A stretch of DNA of 64,000 bases, taken from the NCBI GenBank assembly GCA_020637295.1, contig JACJWF010000001.1, positions 186,001-250,000 on the forward strand. The letters run 5' to 3'. Positions 49,222-58,540 of the stretch are shown here, in pieces. The notes beneath the pieces were generated by a model. The model ran no database searches. It was not told the origin of the DNA and saw only the letters and a list, made by a program, of their open reading frames with translations. The translations under genes were made by a program, and so were the position numbers. Source of the DNA: Acidimicrobiaceae bacterium. GTDB lineage: Bacteria > Actinomycetota > Acidimicrobiia > Acidimicrobiales > Ilumatobacteraceae. Within the stretch, counting starts at the first letter, position 1. Every line of letters starts with the position of its first letter.

Positions 49222-50187
49222 ATGGCCGGAGGTCAGGAGCGCATTCTTCGTGGACGCATTCGCAGCGTCCAGGCCACGAAGAAGATCACGCGCGCCATGG
49301 AACTGATCGCCGCATCGCGGATCGTCAAGGCCCAGCAGCGGGTTGCCGCCGCCGTGCCCTACAGCGATTCCATCACCGATGTGGTGAAGGACCTCGCAGC
49401 CGCGGGTGGCTCGTCGCAGTCGCCGCTGCTGGTCAGCCGGCCGGAGGTGAAGACCACTGCGTATGTGGTCATCACCGCCGACCGTGGCCTGTGCGGCGGC
49501 TACAACGCCGGTGTCCAGCGCGCCACCGAGGGCGAGATCAAGGCCGGGGTGCTGCAGGGCAGCAACTACGCCGTCGTCACCGTCGGCCGCAAGGCCCTGG
49601 GGTACTTCCGCTTCCGCGGGTACACCATCGCCCAGAGCTTCGGTGGGTTCAGCGACAACCCCACGTACGCCGACGCCAAGGCCATCGGCGAGTACGTGGT
49701 GGACGCCTACCTGCGCGGCGAGTTCGACCGGGTGGAGCTGGTGTACACCCGCTTCATCTCCGCCGGCTCGCAGGAAGTGGTCCAGCGCCCGCTGGTGCCG
49801 CTCGACAGTGAGGTGGTCGCCGGTGGTGACGGCAAGGCGCCCGACGCCGCCGGCACGCCGGCCGACTACGAGTTCGAGCCGGACCCGGGCACCATCCTGG
49901 ACACCCTCCTGCCCCGCTACGTCGAGGCCCGTATCTATGCCGCCCTGCTGAACGCCGCCGCCAGCGAGCATGCGTTCCGCCAGCGGGCGATGAAGAGCGC
50001 CACGGACAACGCCGAGGAGCTCATCAAGAACCTCAGCCGGATCATGAACCGTGCCCGCCAGGACTCCATCACCACCGAGATCATGGAGATCGTCGGCGGT
50101 GCCGAAGCCCTCGCCGGCGACGCCAAGAAGCATCAGCAGGTCGACCTCGGCCCGCTGGACGACACCCTCTCCGCAGCCACGCACTGA
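49222..50187 (+). CDS. atpG: ATP synthase F1 subunit gamma
   Basis: A 321-residue rotor shaft. The N-terminal GQERILRGRIRSVQATKKITRAMELIAASRIVKAQ and the C-terminal NRARQDSITTEIMEIVGGAEAL are diagnostic. The middle has ITADRGLCGGYNAGVQR. An insertion of about 20 residues (VVAGGDGKAPDAAGTPADY, about residues 200-218) lies in the Rossmann-like middle domain; insertions in gamma also occur in mycobacteria, where they affect ATP hydrolysis. It starts 2 nt after atpA. Confidence 0.95.
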   Translation: MAGGQERILRGRIRSVQATKKITRAMELIAASRIVKAQQRVAAAVPYSDSITDVVKDLAAAGGSSQSPLLVSRPEVKTTAYVVITADRGLCGGYNAGVQRATEGEIKAGVLQGSNYAVVTVGRKALGYFRFRGYTIAQSFGGFSDNPTYADAKAIGEYVVDAYLRGEFDRVELVYTRFISAGSQEVVQRPLVPLDSEVVAGGDGKAPDAAGTPADYEFEPDPGTILDTLLPRYVEARIYAALLNAAASEHAFRQRAMKSATDNAEELIKNLSRIMNRARQDSITTEIMEIVGGAEALAGDAKKHQQVDLGPLDDTLSAATH

Positions 50188-50208
50188 CACCACAAGGAAC
50201 ACACCGCC

Positions 50209-51645
<1,437 letters not shown>

Positions 51646-51655
51646 GGTCGACACG

Positions 51656-52075
51656 ATGGCGACGATGGAAGTTCGGCTGGTCTCGCCGGAGAAGGTGCTC
51701 TTCACCGGCGAGGCGACGCAGGTCATCACCCGCACCCTGGGCGGCGGCGAGATCGCCTTCCTCCCCGGCCATGCCCCCTTCCTCGGCGCGCTCACGGAGT
51801 GCCACACGCGGATCTCCATGGCCGACGGCAGCGTCCTCGACGTCGCCGTGCATGGTGGCTTCGTCCAGGTGGCCGGCAACACGGTCAGCATCCTCAGTGA
51901 CCTCGCCGAGCTCGGTGAGCAGATCGACCGTGGTCGGGCCATGCGGGCCAAGGAGAACGCCGAGGAGTTTCTGCGCAAGGAGCACGACGCGGAGGCCGTG
52001 TCCGCCCTGTCCCGGGCCCATGCCCGCCTCGCCGCCTCCGGCGGCGTGGTCGGCACCACCCAAGGCGCCCACTGA
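51656..52075 (+). CDS. atpC: ATP synthase F1 subunit epsilon
   Basis: A 139-residue subunit that inhibits hydrolysis and completes the rotor. The N-terminal beta-sandwich has EVRLVSPEKVLFTGEATQVITRT and GEIAFLPGHAPFLGAL. A two-helix C-terminus follows, with a longer tail than that of mycobacteria. It is the last gene of the atp operon. A 28-bp palindrome lies 24 nt after its stop and may end the transcript. Confidence 0.95.
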   Translation: MATMEVRLVSPEKVLFTGEATQVITRTLGGGEIAFLPGHAPFLGALTECHTRISMADGSVLDVAVHGGFVQVAGNTVSILSDLAELGEQIDRGRAMRAKENAEEFLRKEHDAEAVSALSRAHARLAASGGVVGTTQGAH

Positions 52076-52098
52076 CCCGCCTTCCGGCCCCCACCCCC

Positions 52099-52126
52099 GA
52101 AGTGACGTGATATATCACGTCACTTC
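52099..52126. repeat. 28-bp perfect palindrome, copy 1 (after atpC)
   Basis: Arms GAAGTGACGTGA (52099-52110) and TCACGTCACTTC (52115-52126) around TATA. An identical copy lies at 53000-53027, on the other side of the SDR gene. As RNA it would form a 12-bp hairpin with a 4-nt loop but no T tract. As DNA it is also a good dyad for a dimeric regulator, 46 bp before the SDR start. Confidence 0.92.
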
Positions 52127-52171
52127 CCAGGTCAGGAGCACCGCGGGCGCGTCAGTTCGCGGGAGGACACG

Positions 52172-52951
52172 GTGAGGATGGCAGCGGAAGCCCAGTACCC
52201 GTTCCGCTCCGCGCTGGTTACCGGCGCGTCCAGCGGGATCGGTGAGGCCATGGTGGAACTGCTGGCCGCTGCCGGTGTGCCGACTCTCGCCGTCGCCCGC
52301 CGGGAGGACCGGCTGGGGGCGTTGGCCGATCGCTGCCCTGGCGTGGAGGTGCTGGCTGCCGACCTGACGAGCCCGGAAGGGCTGGCTGCGGCCGCCGAAC
52401 GCGCTGCCGACGCCGACTTGGTGGTCAACAACGCCGGCTTCGGCACCAGCGGCCGCTTCGAGCGCCTCGACGCCGACCGGCTCCAGCGGGAGATCGCCCT
52501 CAACGTGGCAGCGCTCACCCGGCTCAGCCACGCCGCGGTGTCAGCGATGGTGCCACGTGGCCGCGGCTACCTGCTGAACGTCAGCAGCGTCGTCAGCTTC
52601 CAGCCGGCGCCGGGCCTGGCCGTGTACGCAGCCACGAAGGCGTTCGTCACCAGCCTGGGGGAGAGCCTGCACGAGGAGGCCCGCGGTACCGGGGTGCATG
52701 TCACCACCTTGTGTCCCGGCCTGACCCGTACGGAGTTCATCAGCGTCAGCAACTCATCGGGGTATCAGGAGCACTATCCGGAGGTCGCCTGGCTGACGGC
52801 GGAGCAGGTGGCGGCCGCAGGCTTGCGCGACGTGGCCCGCGGGCGGGCACTGAGCGTCCCGGGGGTGCTCTACAAGACGATGGCCGCCGCCACGGGTGTG
52901 CTGCCGCGCCGTGTCGCCCGTCGCCTCAGCGGCCTCGTCCAGCGCACCTGA
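52172..52951 (+). CDS. Short-chain dehydrogenase/reductase
   Basis: A 259-residue classical SDR of the DltE/YqjQ type. It shows TGASSGIG (cofactor), NNAG, the Ser of NVSSVVS, and the catalytic YAATK. The C-terminus ends in RRVARRLSGLVQ, a basic amphipathic tail. Arg after the first strand (AVARRED) suggests NADPH. The substrate is unknown. The GTG at 52172 follows GGGAGG; an ATG at 52178 is also possible. Two identical 28-bp palindromes flank the gene. Confidence 0.87.
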   Translation: MRMAAEAQYPFRSALVTGASSGIGEAMVELLAAAGVPTLAVARREDRLGALADRCPGVEVLAADLTSPEGLAAAAERAADADLVVNNAGFGTSGRFERLDADRLQREIALNVAALTRLSHAAVSAMVPRGRGYLLNVSSVVSFQPAPGLAVYAATKAFVTSLGESLHEEARGTGVHVTTLCPGLTRTEFISVSNSSGYQEHYPEVAWLTAEQVAAAGLRDVARGRALSVPGVLYKTMAAATGVLPRRVARRLSGLVQRT

Positions 52952-52999
52952 ACCCCTTCAGACCCACGAAGTGACGCGGTGACACTGCCGCCCACCAGG

Positions 53000-53027
53000 G
53001 AAGTGACGTGATATATCACGTCACTTC
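53000..53027. repeat. 28-bp perfect palindrome, copy 2 (between SDR and glpX)
   Basis: Identical to 52099-52126, with arms GAAGTGACGTGA and TCACGTCACTTC around TATA. Here it lies between the convergent SDR and glpX genes. A partial left arm, GAAGTGACG, also occurs about 25 bp upstream. Confidence 0.92.
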
Positions 53028-53045
53028 GTGTGGTGCCGCGCGGGG

Positions 53046-54038
53046 TCAGTAGTCGACGGAGGCGAAGCTGGAGAGCTTGTCGATGCGGTGCAGGGCGTCG
53101 ATCATCCGGACGGTGCCGCTCTTGGAGCGCATGACCAGGCTCTGGGTGCGGGCGGTGTGGCGGTCGTAGCGCACGCCGCGCAGCAGTTCGCCGTCGGTGA
53201 CGCCGGTGGCGGCGAAGAAGCAGTTGTCGCCCTCCACCAGGTCGTCGGTGGTGAGCACGCGGTCCAGGTCGTAGCCGAGGTCCAATGCCTGCTGGCGCTC
53301 GGCGTCGTTGCGCGGGGCGAGCATGCCCTGGATCTCGCCGCCCATGCACTTCAGCGCGGCGGCAGCGGTGACCCCTTCGGGGGTGCCGCCCACGCCGATG
53401 AGGACGTCCACCCCGGCCTCGGGCCAGGCGGTGGCGATGGCGCCGAAGATGTCGCCGTCGGTGATCAGCTTGACCCGGGCCCCGGTGGACCGCACTTCGG
53501 CGATCAGTTCGGTGTGCCGATCGCGGTCGAGGATGACCACGGTGAGGTCGCGGACGGATTCGCCCTTGGCCTTGGCCACCCAGCGCAGGTTCTGCGATGC
53601 GGTGGCGGTGATGTCGATGCTGCCCACGGCCTCGGGGCCCACGGCGATCTTCTGCATGTACACGCACGGCCCCGGGTTGAACATCGTGCCCCGCTCGCTG
53701 ACGGCGATGACGGCGATGGCGTTGGCCCGCCCCTTGGCCGTGAGCGTCGTGCCGTCGATGGGGTCGACGGCGACGTCGGTGAGCGGGGCCGTGCCGTCGC
53801 CCACGCGCTCGCCGTTGAACAGCATGGGCGCTTCGTCCTTCTCCCCCTCGCCGATGACCACGATGCCGTCCATCGGCACGGTGCTGAGCACCGTGCGCAT
53901 GGCATCCACGGCAGCCGCGTCGGCCCCGTTCTTGTCGCCTCGGCCGACCCATCGCGAGGCGGCCAGCGCCGCCGACTCGGTGACCCGGACAAGCTCCAGG
54001 GCCAGGTTGCGGTCAGGGCGTTGGCTGTTCGCGTTCAC
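53046..54038 (-). CDS. glpX: Fructose-1,6-bisphosphatase class II
   Basis: A 330-residue GlpX enzyme that dephosphorylates fructose-1,6-bisphosphate in gluconeogenesis. Landmarks are GRGDKNGADAAAVDAM, GEGEKDEAPML, DPIDGTT (metal-phosphate site), and GVGGTPEGVTAAAALKCMGGE. This is the main FBPase of actinobacteria. The GTG at 54038 is fixed by TACCGT 7 nt upstream and agrees with the family start. Confidence 0.95.
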   Translation of the reverse strand: MNANSQRPDRNLALELVRVTESAALAASRWVGRGDKNGADAAAVDAMRTVLSTVPMDGIVVIGEGEKDEAPMLFNGERVGDGTAPLTDVAVDPIDGTTLTAKGRANAIAVIAVSERGTMFNPGPCVYMQKIAVGPEAVGSIDITATASQNLRWVAKAKGESVRDLTVVILDRDRHTELIAEVRSTGARVKLITDGDIFGAIATAWPEAGVDVLIGVGGTPEGVTAAAALKCMGGEIQGMLAPRNDAERQQALDLGYDLDRVLTTDDLVEGDNCFFAATGVTDGELLRGVRYDRHTARTQSLVMRSKSGTVRMIDALHRIDKLSSFASVDY

Positions 54039-54045
54039 GCCTGCC

Positions 54046-54051
54046 ACGGTA
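54046..54051 (-). promoter_or_regulatory. Leaderless -10 element of glpX
   Basis: TACCGT on the minus strand, exactly 7 nt before the GTG at 54038. Confidence 0.58.
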
Positions 54052-54106
54052 GTCCGGGTGGGCGCCTGCGGCCCAAGGTTGGCGCGGCCGGAACCCAGGC
54101 GCGCCA

Positions 54107-54136
54107 CGGGCCCGGCAGGGGTGCCTGCCGGGCCCG
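54107..54136 (-). terminator. GC hairpin after the 54148-54285 small gene
   Basis: A perfect 13-bp stem, CGGGCCCGGCAGG (54107-54119) and CCTGCCGGGCCCG (54124-54136), with a 4-nt loop. It starts 11 nt after the stop of the small gene. No T tract follows on either strand, so it may act as a Rho-assisted or L-shaped actinobacterial terminator. Confidence 0.6.
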
Positions 54137-54147
54137 GACGTGATGGT

Positions 54148-54285
54148 TCACCGCACGGGGCGGGTTCGATGTCGCTCCCGCTCGCGTACCGGCATGCGCC
54201 GGAGGCGGGAGGCGTCGCGCAGGTGCCGCTGATGGCGGTCCTGGGCGACACGGTGCACGACGTCGGGGTGCGTGGTGGTCCACAT
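54148..54285 (-). CDS. 45-aa basic small protein, paralogue of the 5777 protein
   Basis: Starts MWTTTHPDVVHRVAQDRH and ends in an Arg-rich helix with ASRLRR and then ERERHRTRPVR. GAGGAG lies 7 nt before the ATG, the ideal spacing, and a hairpin terminator follows. Length (45) and pattern (His-Pro-Asp near residue 6, D-R, then S-R-L-R-R) match the small protein at 5777-5914. The cassette genes found there (RHH and DUF4097) are absent here. Function unknown; perhaps a nucleic-acid-binding or regulatory peptide, given about 30 percent Arg/His. Confidence 0.62.
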   Translation of the reverse strand: MWTTTHPDVVHRVAQDRHQRHLRDASRLRRMPVRERERHRTRPVR

Positions 54286-54304
54286 GATGGAACTCCTCGT
54301 TCGG

Positions 54305-54355
54305 TTGATGGATGGGTGTGATGGATGGGTGTGATGGATGGGTGTGATGGATGGT
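54305..54355 (-). repeat. 13-bp tandem repeat in the leader of a small gene
   Basis: Three perfect copies and one partial copy of TGATGGATGGGTG (plus-strand sense) start at 54305, 54318, 54331 and 54344. On the transcribed minus strand they read CACCCATCCATCA and end just before the GAGGAG of the 54148-54285 gene. The 13-bp period is not a multiple of three, so copy-number change would alter leader length and reading frame. Confidence 0.85.
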
Positions 54356-54465
54356 GAGCCGGCGCGCTCGGTGAGGCGCGGTGAGTCTCCGCGGGCGCGG
54401 ACACGGGCACGGCACGGGCGCGGCGCAGCCACACGGCGGAGCGGGCGTCGGTGGCGGCTGCCGGG

Positions 54466-54534
54466 TCAGGCGGCGCGGACGCCGGCGGCGGGGCGCCGGC
54501 CAGCACCATCGGGACGCAACAGAGCGATCAACAT
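54466..54534 (-). CDS. Possible 22-aa leader peptide
   Basis: A 22-codon frame MLIALLRPDGAGRRPAAGVRAA with the perfect ribosome binding site AAGGAGGTG, 6 nt before the ATG. The signal is far stronger than those of most genes in this window, where leaderless starts dominate. It could be an upstream leader peptide for the 54148-54285 gene or an independent microprotein. The sequence alone does not prove translation. Confidence 0.4.
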   Translation of the reverse strand: MLIALLRPDGAGRRPAAGVRAA

Positions 54535-54678
54535 GTGGGGCACCTCCTTCCTGCCTCGGCGGACGGCGTGCATGGTGCCACTGTCCCGCGGATCCTGTCC
54601 AGCGAATATCCCGCCACTCCATGCGCCGGACCGAATGCGCCACGCGAGCGAAGTTCCCGTTGCGACCGCAAGCAGCGT

Positions 54679-54684
54679 TATGGT
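54679..54684 (+). promoter_or_regulatory. Probable leaderless -10 element of the 54693 peptidase gene
   Basis: TATGGT, 8 nt before the GTG at 54693. Confidence 0.42.
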
Positions 54685-54692
54685 GAGCGCTC

Positions 54693-56477
54693 GTGGTGCC
54701 CGTGTCCGCTGAACGTTGCGTGTCGGACAGGGAGCTGTTCGAGCCGAGGGCCGGGCCGGTGGGCGCGGTGGTCGGCTACGGACTGGCGATGGCGGGAGCC
54801 GCCAGCCTCGTGGTTCACGACACTGCGACCACCGTCCAGCGCCTCGCCACCACGCCGTCCGTCCGCCAGGCGCTGGCCTTCGGTGGCGGTATGTGGTGCT
54901 TCACCCCGGCCGGCATGGGCGTGGTCTACGCCGGGGAGGACGGCAACCTGTGGCACCAGCGGATCTCCGGGGGGCAGTCGAAGCGGCTCACCCGTCACGG
55001 GCCCGATCGCCAGGCGTCCGGCCCGTCGTGCGCGCCCGACGGCCGATCCGTGGTGTACGTGGTGGACCAGGCCGAGGTCTGGCGTACCGACTTCCACGGC
55101 GGCCGGCCGGTTCGCCTGGACCGGGGGAGTGCCGACTTCTGCATCGACCCCTGTGTCGCCGCCAACGGTGACGTCGCCTGGCTGGCGTGGAACGTGCCCG
55201 ACATGCCGTGGGACGCCGCCCGCGTGGAGGTCCTCGGGGCGGACGGCACGCGGGCGACGATCCGGGCACGGCATGCGATCCAGCAGCCGCGACCCCACCT
55301 CGACGGCGGCGCGCTGTGGCTGCGCGACGACGACGGCTGGCGCAACCTGTGGCTGGACGACCACCCGCTGGTGGCCGAGCCGATCGAGCACGGCCCCCCG
55401 CTGTGGGGCGGCGGCATGCGGACCTACGCGGCCGAGCCGCGCGGCCGGCGGGTGGCGTTCACCCGCAACGAGCGCGGCTTCGGTCGCCTGTGCGTGGTCG
55501 ACGCCGCCACCGGCGAGGTCCGCGTGGTCGCCCGTGGTGTGCACCGTCAGCTGTCGTGGGTGGACGGGCGGCTGGTGGCCCTGCGCACCGGCGCCGTGAC
55601 GCCCACCGAGGTCGTCGCCTACGACACCACGACGTGGCAGCGGACGGTGCTGGCCACCGGGCCGACCACGGAGTGGGCCGAGGGTGAGCTGGTGGAGCCC
55701 GACGCGGTGGAGGTGCCGGTGGACGGCGGTGTCGTGCACGCCCGGGTCTACCGCGCCGACCCCGCTGCGGCCGGCGACGGCCGCCTGATGGTGTGGCTGC
55801 ACGGTGGCCCCACCGATCAGTTGCAGGTCACCTACCAACCCCGCATCGCCTTCTGGCGATCCCGTGGCTGGACCGTGCTGGTGCCCGACCATCGCGGCTC
55901 GGCCGGCCACGGCCGCGAGTACCAGGAGGCGTTGCGCGGCCGGTGGGGTGAGCTGGACGTCGAGGACACGGCGGCTGCCATCCGTCACGCCCACCGCGAG
56001 GGCTGGGGTACCGCGGCGCACACCGTGCTGATGGGCGGCTCCGGCGGGGCCTTCACCGCGCTCGGCGTGCTCGGCCGGCATCCGGACCTCCTGGGCGCGG
56101 TGATCGCCACGTCGCCCGTCACCGACCTCGAGGGCATGAGCGAGAACAGCCACCGGTTCGAGCGCCACTACGGCCACTCGCTGGTGGGCCCGCTGCCTGC
56201 GGCACAGGCCCGCTACCGCGAACGTTCGCCCATCTGGCATGCGGACCGCTACACCAGCCGCCCCGTGCTGGTGCTGCACGGCGAGCTGGATCGGGTGGTG
56301 CCGGTGGAGCAGGGAAAGGTGTTCGCGGCACGCCTGCGGGCCGCCGGCGGCACCGTGGAAGTGTGGACCTATCCGGACGAGGGCCACGGCGTGCGGCGCC
56401 GCCAGCACCAGCTCGACGAGTATCGGCGGATGGAGGCGTTCCTGCAGCGCCACCTGCCGATAGGGTCGAGCGCGTGA
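54693..56477 (+). CDS. S9-family prolyl oligopeptidase-like peptidase
   Basis: A 594-residue serine peptidase. A beta-propeller-like N-terminal part (about residues 30-340, with blade motifs such as APDGRSVVYVVD and AFTRNERGFGRLCVVD) precedes an alpha/beta-hydrolase domain with Ser450 (GGSGGA), Asp533 (GELDRVV) and His565 (DEGHGV). The Gly-Gly-Ser-Gly-Gly elbow is the acylaminoacyl-peptidase type. No signal peptide, so it is probably cytoplasmic. It is a second S9 enzyme in the window and only distantly similar to the one at 33873. The 3' end overlaps the next gene by 4 bp. Confidence 0.87.
   Translation: MVPVSAERCVSDRELFEPRAGPVGAVVGYGLAMAGAASLVVHDTATTVQRLATTPSVRQALAFGGGMWCFTPAGMGVVYAGEDGNLWHQRISGGQSKRLTRHGPDRQASGPSCAPDGRSVVYVVDQAEVWRTDFHGGRPVRLDRGSADFCIDPCVAANGDVAWLAWNVPDMPWDAARVEVLGADGTRATIRARHAIQQPRPHLDGGALWLRDDDGWRNLWLDDHPLVAEPIEHGPPLWGGGMRTYAAEPRGRRVAFTRNERGFGRLCVVDAATGEVRVVARGVHRQLSWVDGRLVALRTGAVTPTEVVAYDTTTWQRTVLATGPTTEWAEGELVEPDAVEVPVDGGVVHARVYRADPAAAGDGRLMVWLHGGPTDQLQVTYQPRIAFWRSRGWTVLVPDHRGSAGHGREYQEALRGRWGELDVEDTAAAIRHAHREGWGTAAHTVLMGGSGGAFTALGVLGRHPDLLGAVIATSPVTDLEGMSENSHRFERHYGHSLVGPLPAAQARYRERSPIWHADRYTSRPVLVLHGELDRVVPVEQGKVFAARLRAAGGTVEVWTYPDEGHGVRRRQHQLDEYRRMEAFLQRHLPIGSSA
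56461..56466 (+). promoter_or_regulatory. Leaderless -10 element of the 56474 gene
   Basis: TAGGGT, inside the end of the peptidase gene and exactly 7 nt before the GTG at 56474, so the downstream genes can be transcribed separately. Confidence 0.55.
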
Positions 56478-57247
56478 GCGACTGGAATCCCAACGACCCG
56501 GACGCACCGAGGGTCATCTACGACCTGGGGATGTGGTCGTTCGACCAGCAGGCAGAGCTGGCGGCGGAGCTCGCCGAGGCCGAGGTGCCCCACGGGTGGG
56601 ACGGCGCCGAGCTGTACGTGCCGGAAGACCACGAGGCCGCCGCGGACTCCATCATCACCCAGGTGGAGGCCCGCCTGGGCATCGTCTACGACCGCAGCGC
56701 GGAGCCGCCCACCGACAACCCCGCCGCCGAACGGGTGGAGCTCACCCCCGGCGAAGCCACCACGGAGTACGACCTGGAGGACTGGCCGGAGCGCGAACGC
56801 GATGCCGCCGAGCGTGCCCTCACCCGCCAGGGCATCCCGTTCCGCTGGGAAGGTTCGTCGCTCGTCGTCCACACGGAGGACGAGGACGTCGTGGACTCCC
56901 TGCTGGACATGGTGGAGAACGGCGAGGTCGGCCAGCTCGACGACCCCGACGACGGGGACGATGAGGACGACCGCCTGCCGTTCGAGATCCTCAGCGTGTT
57001 CTTCCTGGCCGGCGAGCGGTTGCGCCGCGACCCGCTGGATGCCGGCGGGCTGGAGCAGCTGCTGGAGGCCGTGGACGCCACCGAGGCCGAACGCCCGCCG
57101 TACGGGGTGGACCCCCGGCTGTGGACCCGTGTGTGCGAGCTGGCCGACGAGCTCACCGGTGCGCTGGTGGACGAGGACACCCCCGACGAAGACCTCGCGA
57201 TGGAGGTCGCGGAGGAGCTGCACGACCTGCTCCGGCCCTACATCTGA
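56474..57247 (+). CDS. Acidic hypothetical protein with an internal repeat
   Basis: A 257-residue strongly acidic protein. Two similar segments occur: residues about 15-75 (VIYDLGMWSFDQQAELAAEL...VPHGWDGAELYVPEDHE) and about 98-155 (EYDLEDWPERERDAAERAL...IPFRWEGSSLVVHTEDE). Each has a Y-D-L start, a helix, then a [P]-x-x-W-[D/E]-G strand and a basic-free strand, a pattern of small alpha-beta domains such as putative signal-transducing (DUF2007-like) proteins. An Asp run separates them from a C-terminal helical domain. Function unknown. Confidence 0.65.
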   Translation: MSDWNPNDPDAPRVIYDLGMWSFDQQAELAAELAEAEVPHGWDGAELYVPEDHEAAADSIITQVEARLGIVYDRSAEPPTDNPAAERVELTPGEATTEYDLEDWPERERDAAERALTRQGIPFRWEGSSLVVHTEDEDVVDSLLDMVENGEVGQLDDPDDGDDEDDRLPFEILSVFFLAGERLRRDPLDAGGLEQLLEAVDATEAERPPYGVDPRLWTRVCELADELTGALVDEDTPDEDLAMEVAEELHDLLRPYI

Positions 57248-57257
57248 GGCGCGCCGG

Positions 57258-57959
57258 ATGCTCCTCGCCGAGCTGCAGATCTGGCACACCCGGCCGGCCA
57301 CGCCCACCCGGCGGTTGGCGCTCGGCCATCTTGTGTTGCCCACGGAGCCGGCTCCCGGCCTGGGCGGGGTGCTGCTGGCCGCGGTCGTCGCGGCCTACAT
57401 GCCCGGCGTGCCGGAGGACCTGCGGCCCGACGTCGGCCGGCTGGTGGACCAGATCGCCGCCGGGCAGCGAGTGGTGCAGCCACGCCTGCAGCACCGCTAC
57501 CAGGTGGATCGCCACGGGCTGGCCGTCAGCGTCCACCAGTTGCTCGGCGACGAGGACCATGTGGAGTTCGACCTGCACTCGATGGGTCGCCCGCTGGTGC
57601 AGGTGCTGGGGGCCGTCTACGCACTGGAGCGGTTGAGCTACGAGGCCCGGCGAGCCGTGGCCCCGGTGCTCCACCGGGCCATGCGATGGGACCGGCCGGT
57701 CGGCCCGTCGTTCGTGGCGGACATCACCGGTGTCGCCCGTGCCGACCTGGTGGGCGTCACCGACCCGCGCCAGTGGGCGCGCCAGGTGCTGGGCTTTCCG
57801 GCGGGCAACGGCCCACTCAGCCGCAAGGACGTGCTGGCCCGCTACCGCCGCGCCCTGCGCGCCGCCCACCCGGACCACGGTGGCGACGAGGACGACGCCG
57901 CCCACCTCATCGACCGGCTCGGCGATGCCCGGCGCATCCTCCTGGAGGACACCCCGTGA
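57258..57959 (+). CDS. DnaJ-like protein with a C-terminal J domain
   Basis: A 233-residue protein. The N-terminal two-thirds has no recognised domain. The C-terminal 45 residues look like a J domain: SRKDVLARYRRALRAAHPDHGG, with the HPD motif at 204-206, then a helix (AHLIDRLGDARRILL). HPD loops stimulate Hsp70 ATPases. It sits between an acidic hypothetical gene and a small hydrolase, 10 nt after the former and overlapping the latter by 4 bp, so it is one operon. Confidence 0.75.
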   Translation: MLLAELQIWHTRPATPTRRLALGHLVLPTEPAPGLGGVLLAAVVAAYMPGVPEDLRPDVGRLVDQIAAGQRVVQPRLQHRYQVDRHGLAVSVHQLLGDEDHVEFDLHSMGRPLVQVLGAVYALERLSYEARRAVAPVLHRAMRWDRPVGPSFVADITGVARADLVGVTDPRQWARQVLGFPAGNGPLSRKDVLARYRRALRAAHPDHGGDEDDAAHLIDRLGDARRILLEDTP

Positions 57960-58540
57960 CCACCCCACTGCTGCTCTTCCCTGGTGCCGGTTCCTCCGCC
58001 GACCATTCCAGCCTGCTGGCCATCGAGGCGGCCGTCGCGCCCCGCACCGTGGTGCGCGCCGACTTTCCCTACCGGCGGGCGGGCCGTCGCGCCCCGGACC
58101 GGGCGCCGGTGCTGTTGCAGTGCGTCCGTGACGAGGCCGCACCCCTGCTGGCCGGCGGCGACGGGCTGGTGCTCGGTGGGCGGTCGATGGGCGGGCGGAT
58201 GTGCTCCATGGCCGTGGGCGACGAGACCGACCCGCTGCCGGCCACCGCACTCGTGCTGATCTCCTACCCGCTGCACCCGCCGGGCAAGCCGGAGCGCCTG
58301 AGGGTGGAGCACCTGCCCCGGCTCTCCGTGCCGTGCCTGTTCGTCAGCGGCACGAAGGACACGTTCGGCACGCCGGACGAGTTGCAGGAGTGGACGGCCA
58401 CCATCCCCGCCCCGGTGACGCATGTGTGGATCGACGGGAAGGGCCACGACCTGAAGGGCGCGGACGACCGGGTGGCGGCGGCGGTGGTGGAGTTCCTGGC
58501 CGGGCTCACTCCTCGGCGATCGCGGGGTCGCCGGGGTTGA
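57956..58540 (+). CDS. Small alpha/beta hydrolase, KANL3/Tex30-like
   Basis: A 194-residue hydrolase. LLLFPGAGSSADHSSL is the oxyanion-loop region. The triad is Ser77 (GRSMGGRM), Asp135 (SGTKDTFG) and His164 (KGHDLKG). The short, lid-less form resembles the KANL3/Tex30 or dienelactone-hydrolase-like group. Substrate unknown. It starts in a GTGA overlap with the DnaJ-like gene. Its last 35 bp overlap the 3' end of the convergent MFS gene. Confidence 0.82.
   Translation: MTTPLLLFPGAGSSADHSSLLAIEAAVAPRTVVRADFPYRRAGRRAPDRAPVLLQCVRDEAAPLLAGGDGLVLGGRSMGGRMCSMAVGDETDPLPATALVLISYPLHPPGKPERLRVEHLPRLSVPCLFVSGTKDTFGTPDELQEWTATIPAPVTHVWIDGKGHDLKGADDRVAAAVVEFLAGLTPRRSRGRRG

Noticed and set aside
52099..52126. 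A classical rho-independent terminator after atpC
   Set aside because: The palindrome lacks a following T tract on either strand and occurs identically elsewhere; it is better described as a repeated palindromic element, although a terminating role remains possible.
54305..54355. A CRISPR array
   Set aside because: The repeats are 13 bp, directly adjacent and without spacers, and no cas gene is near.
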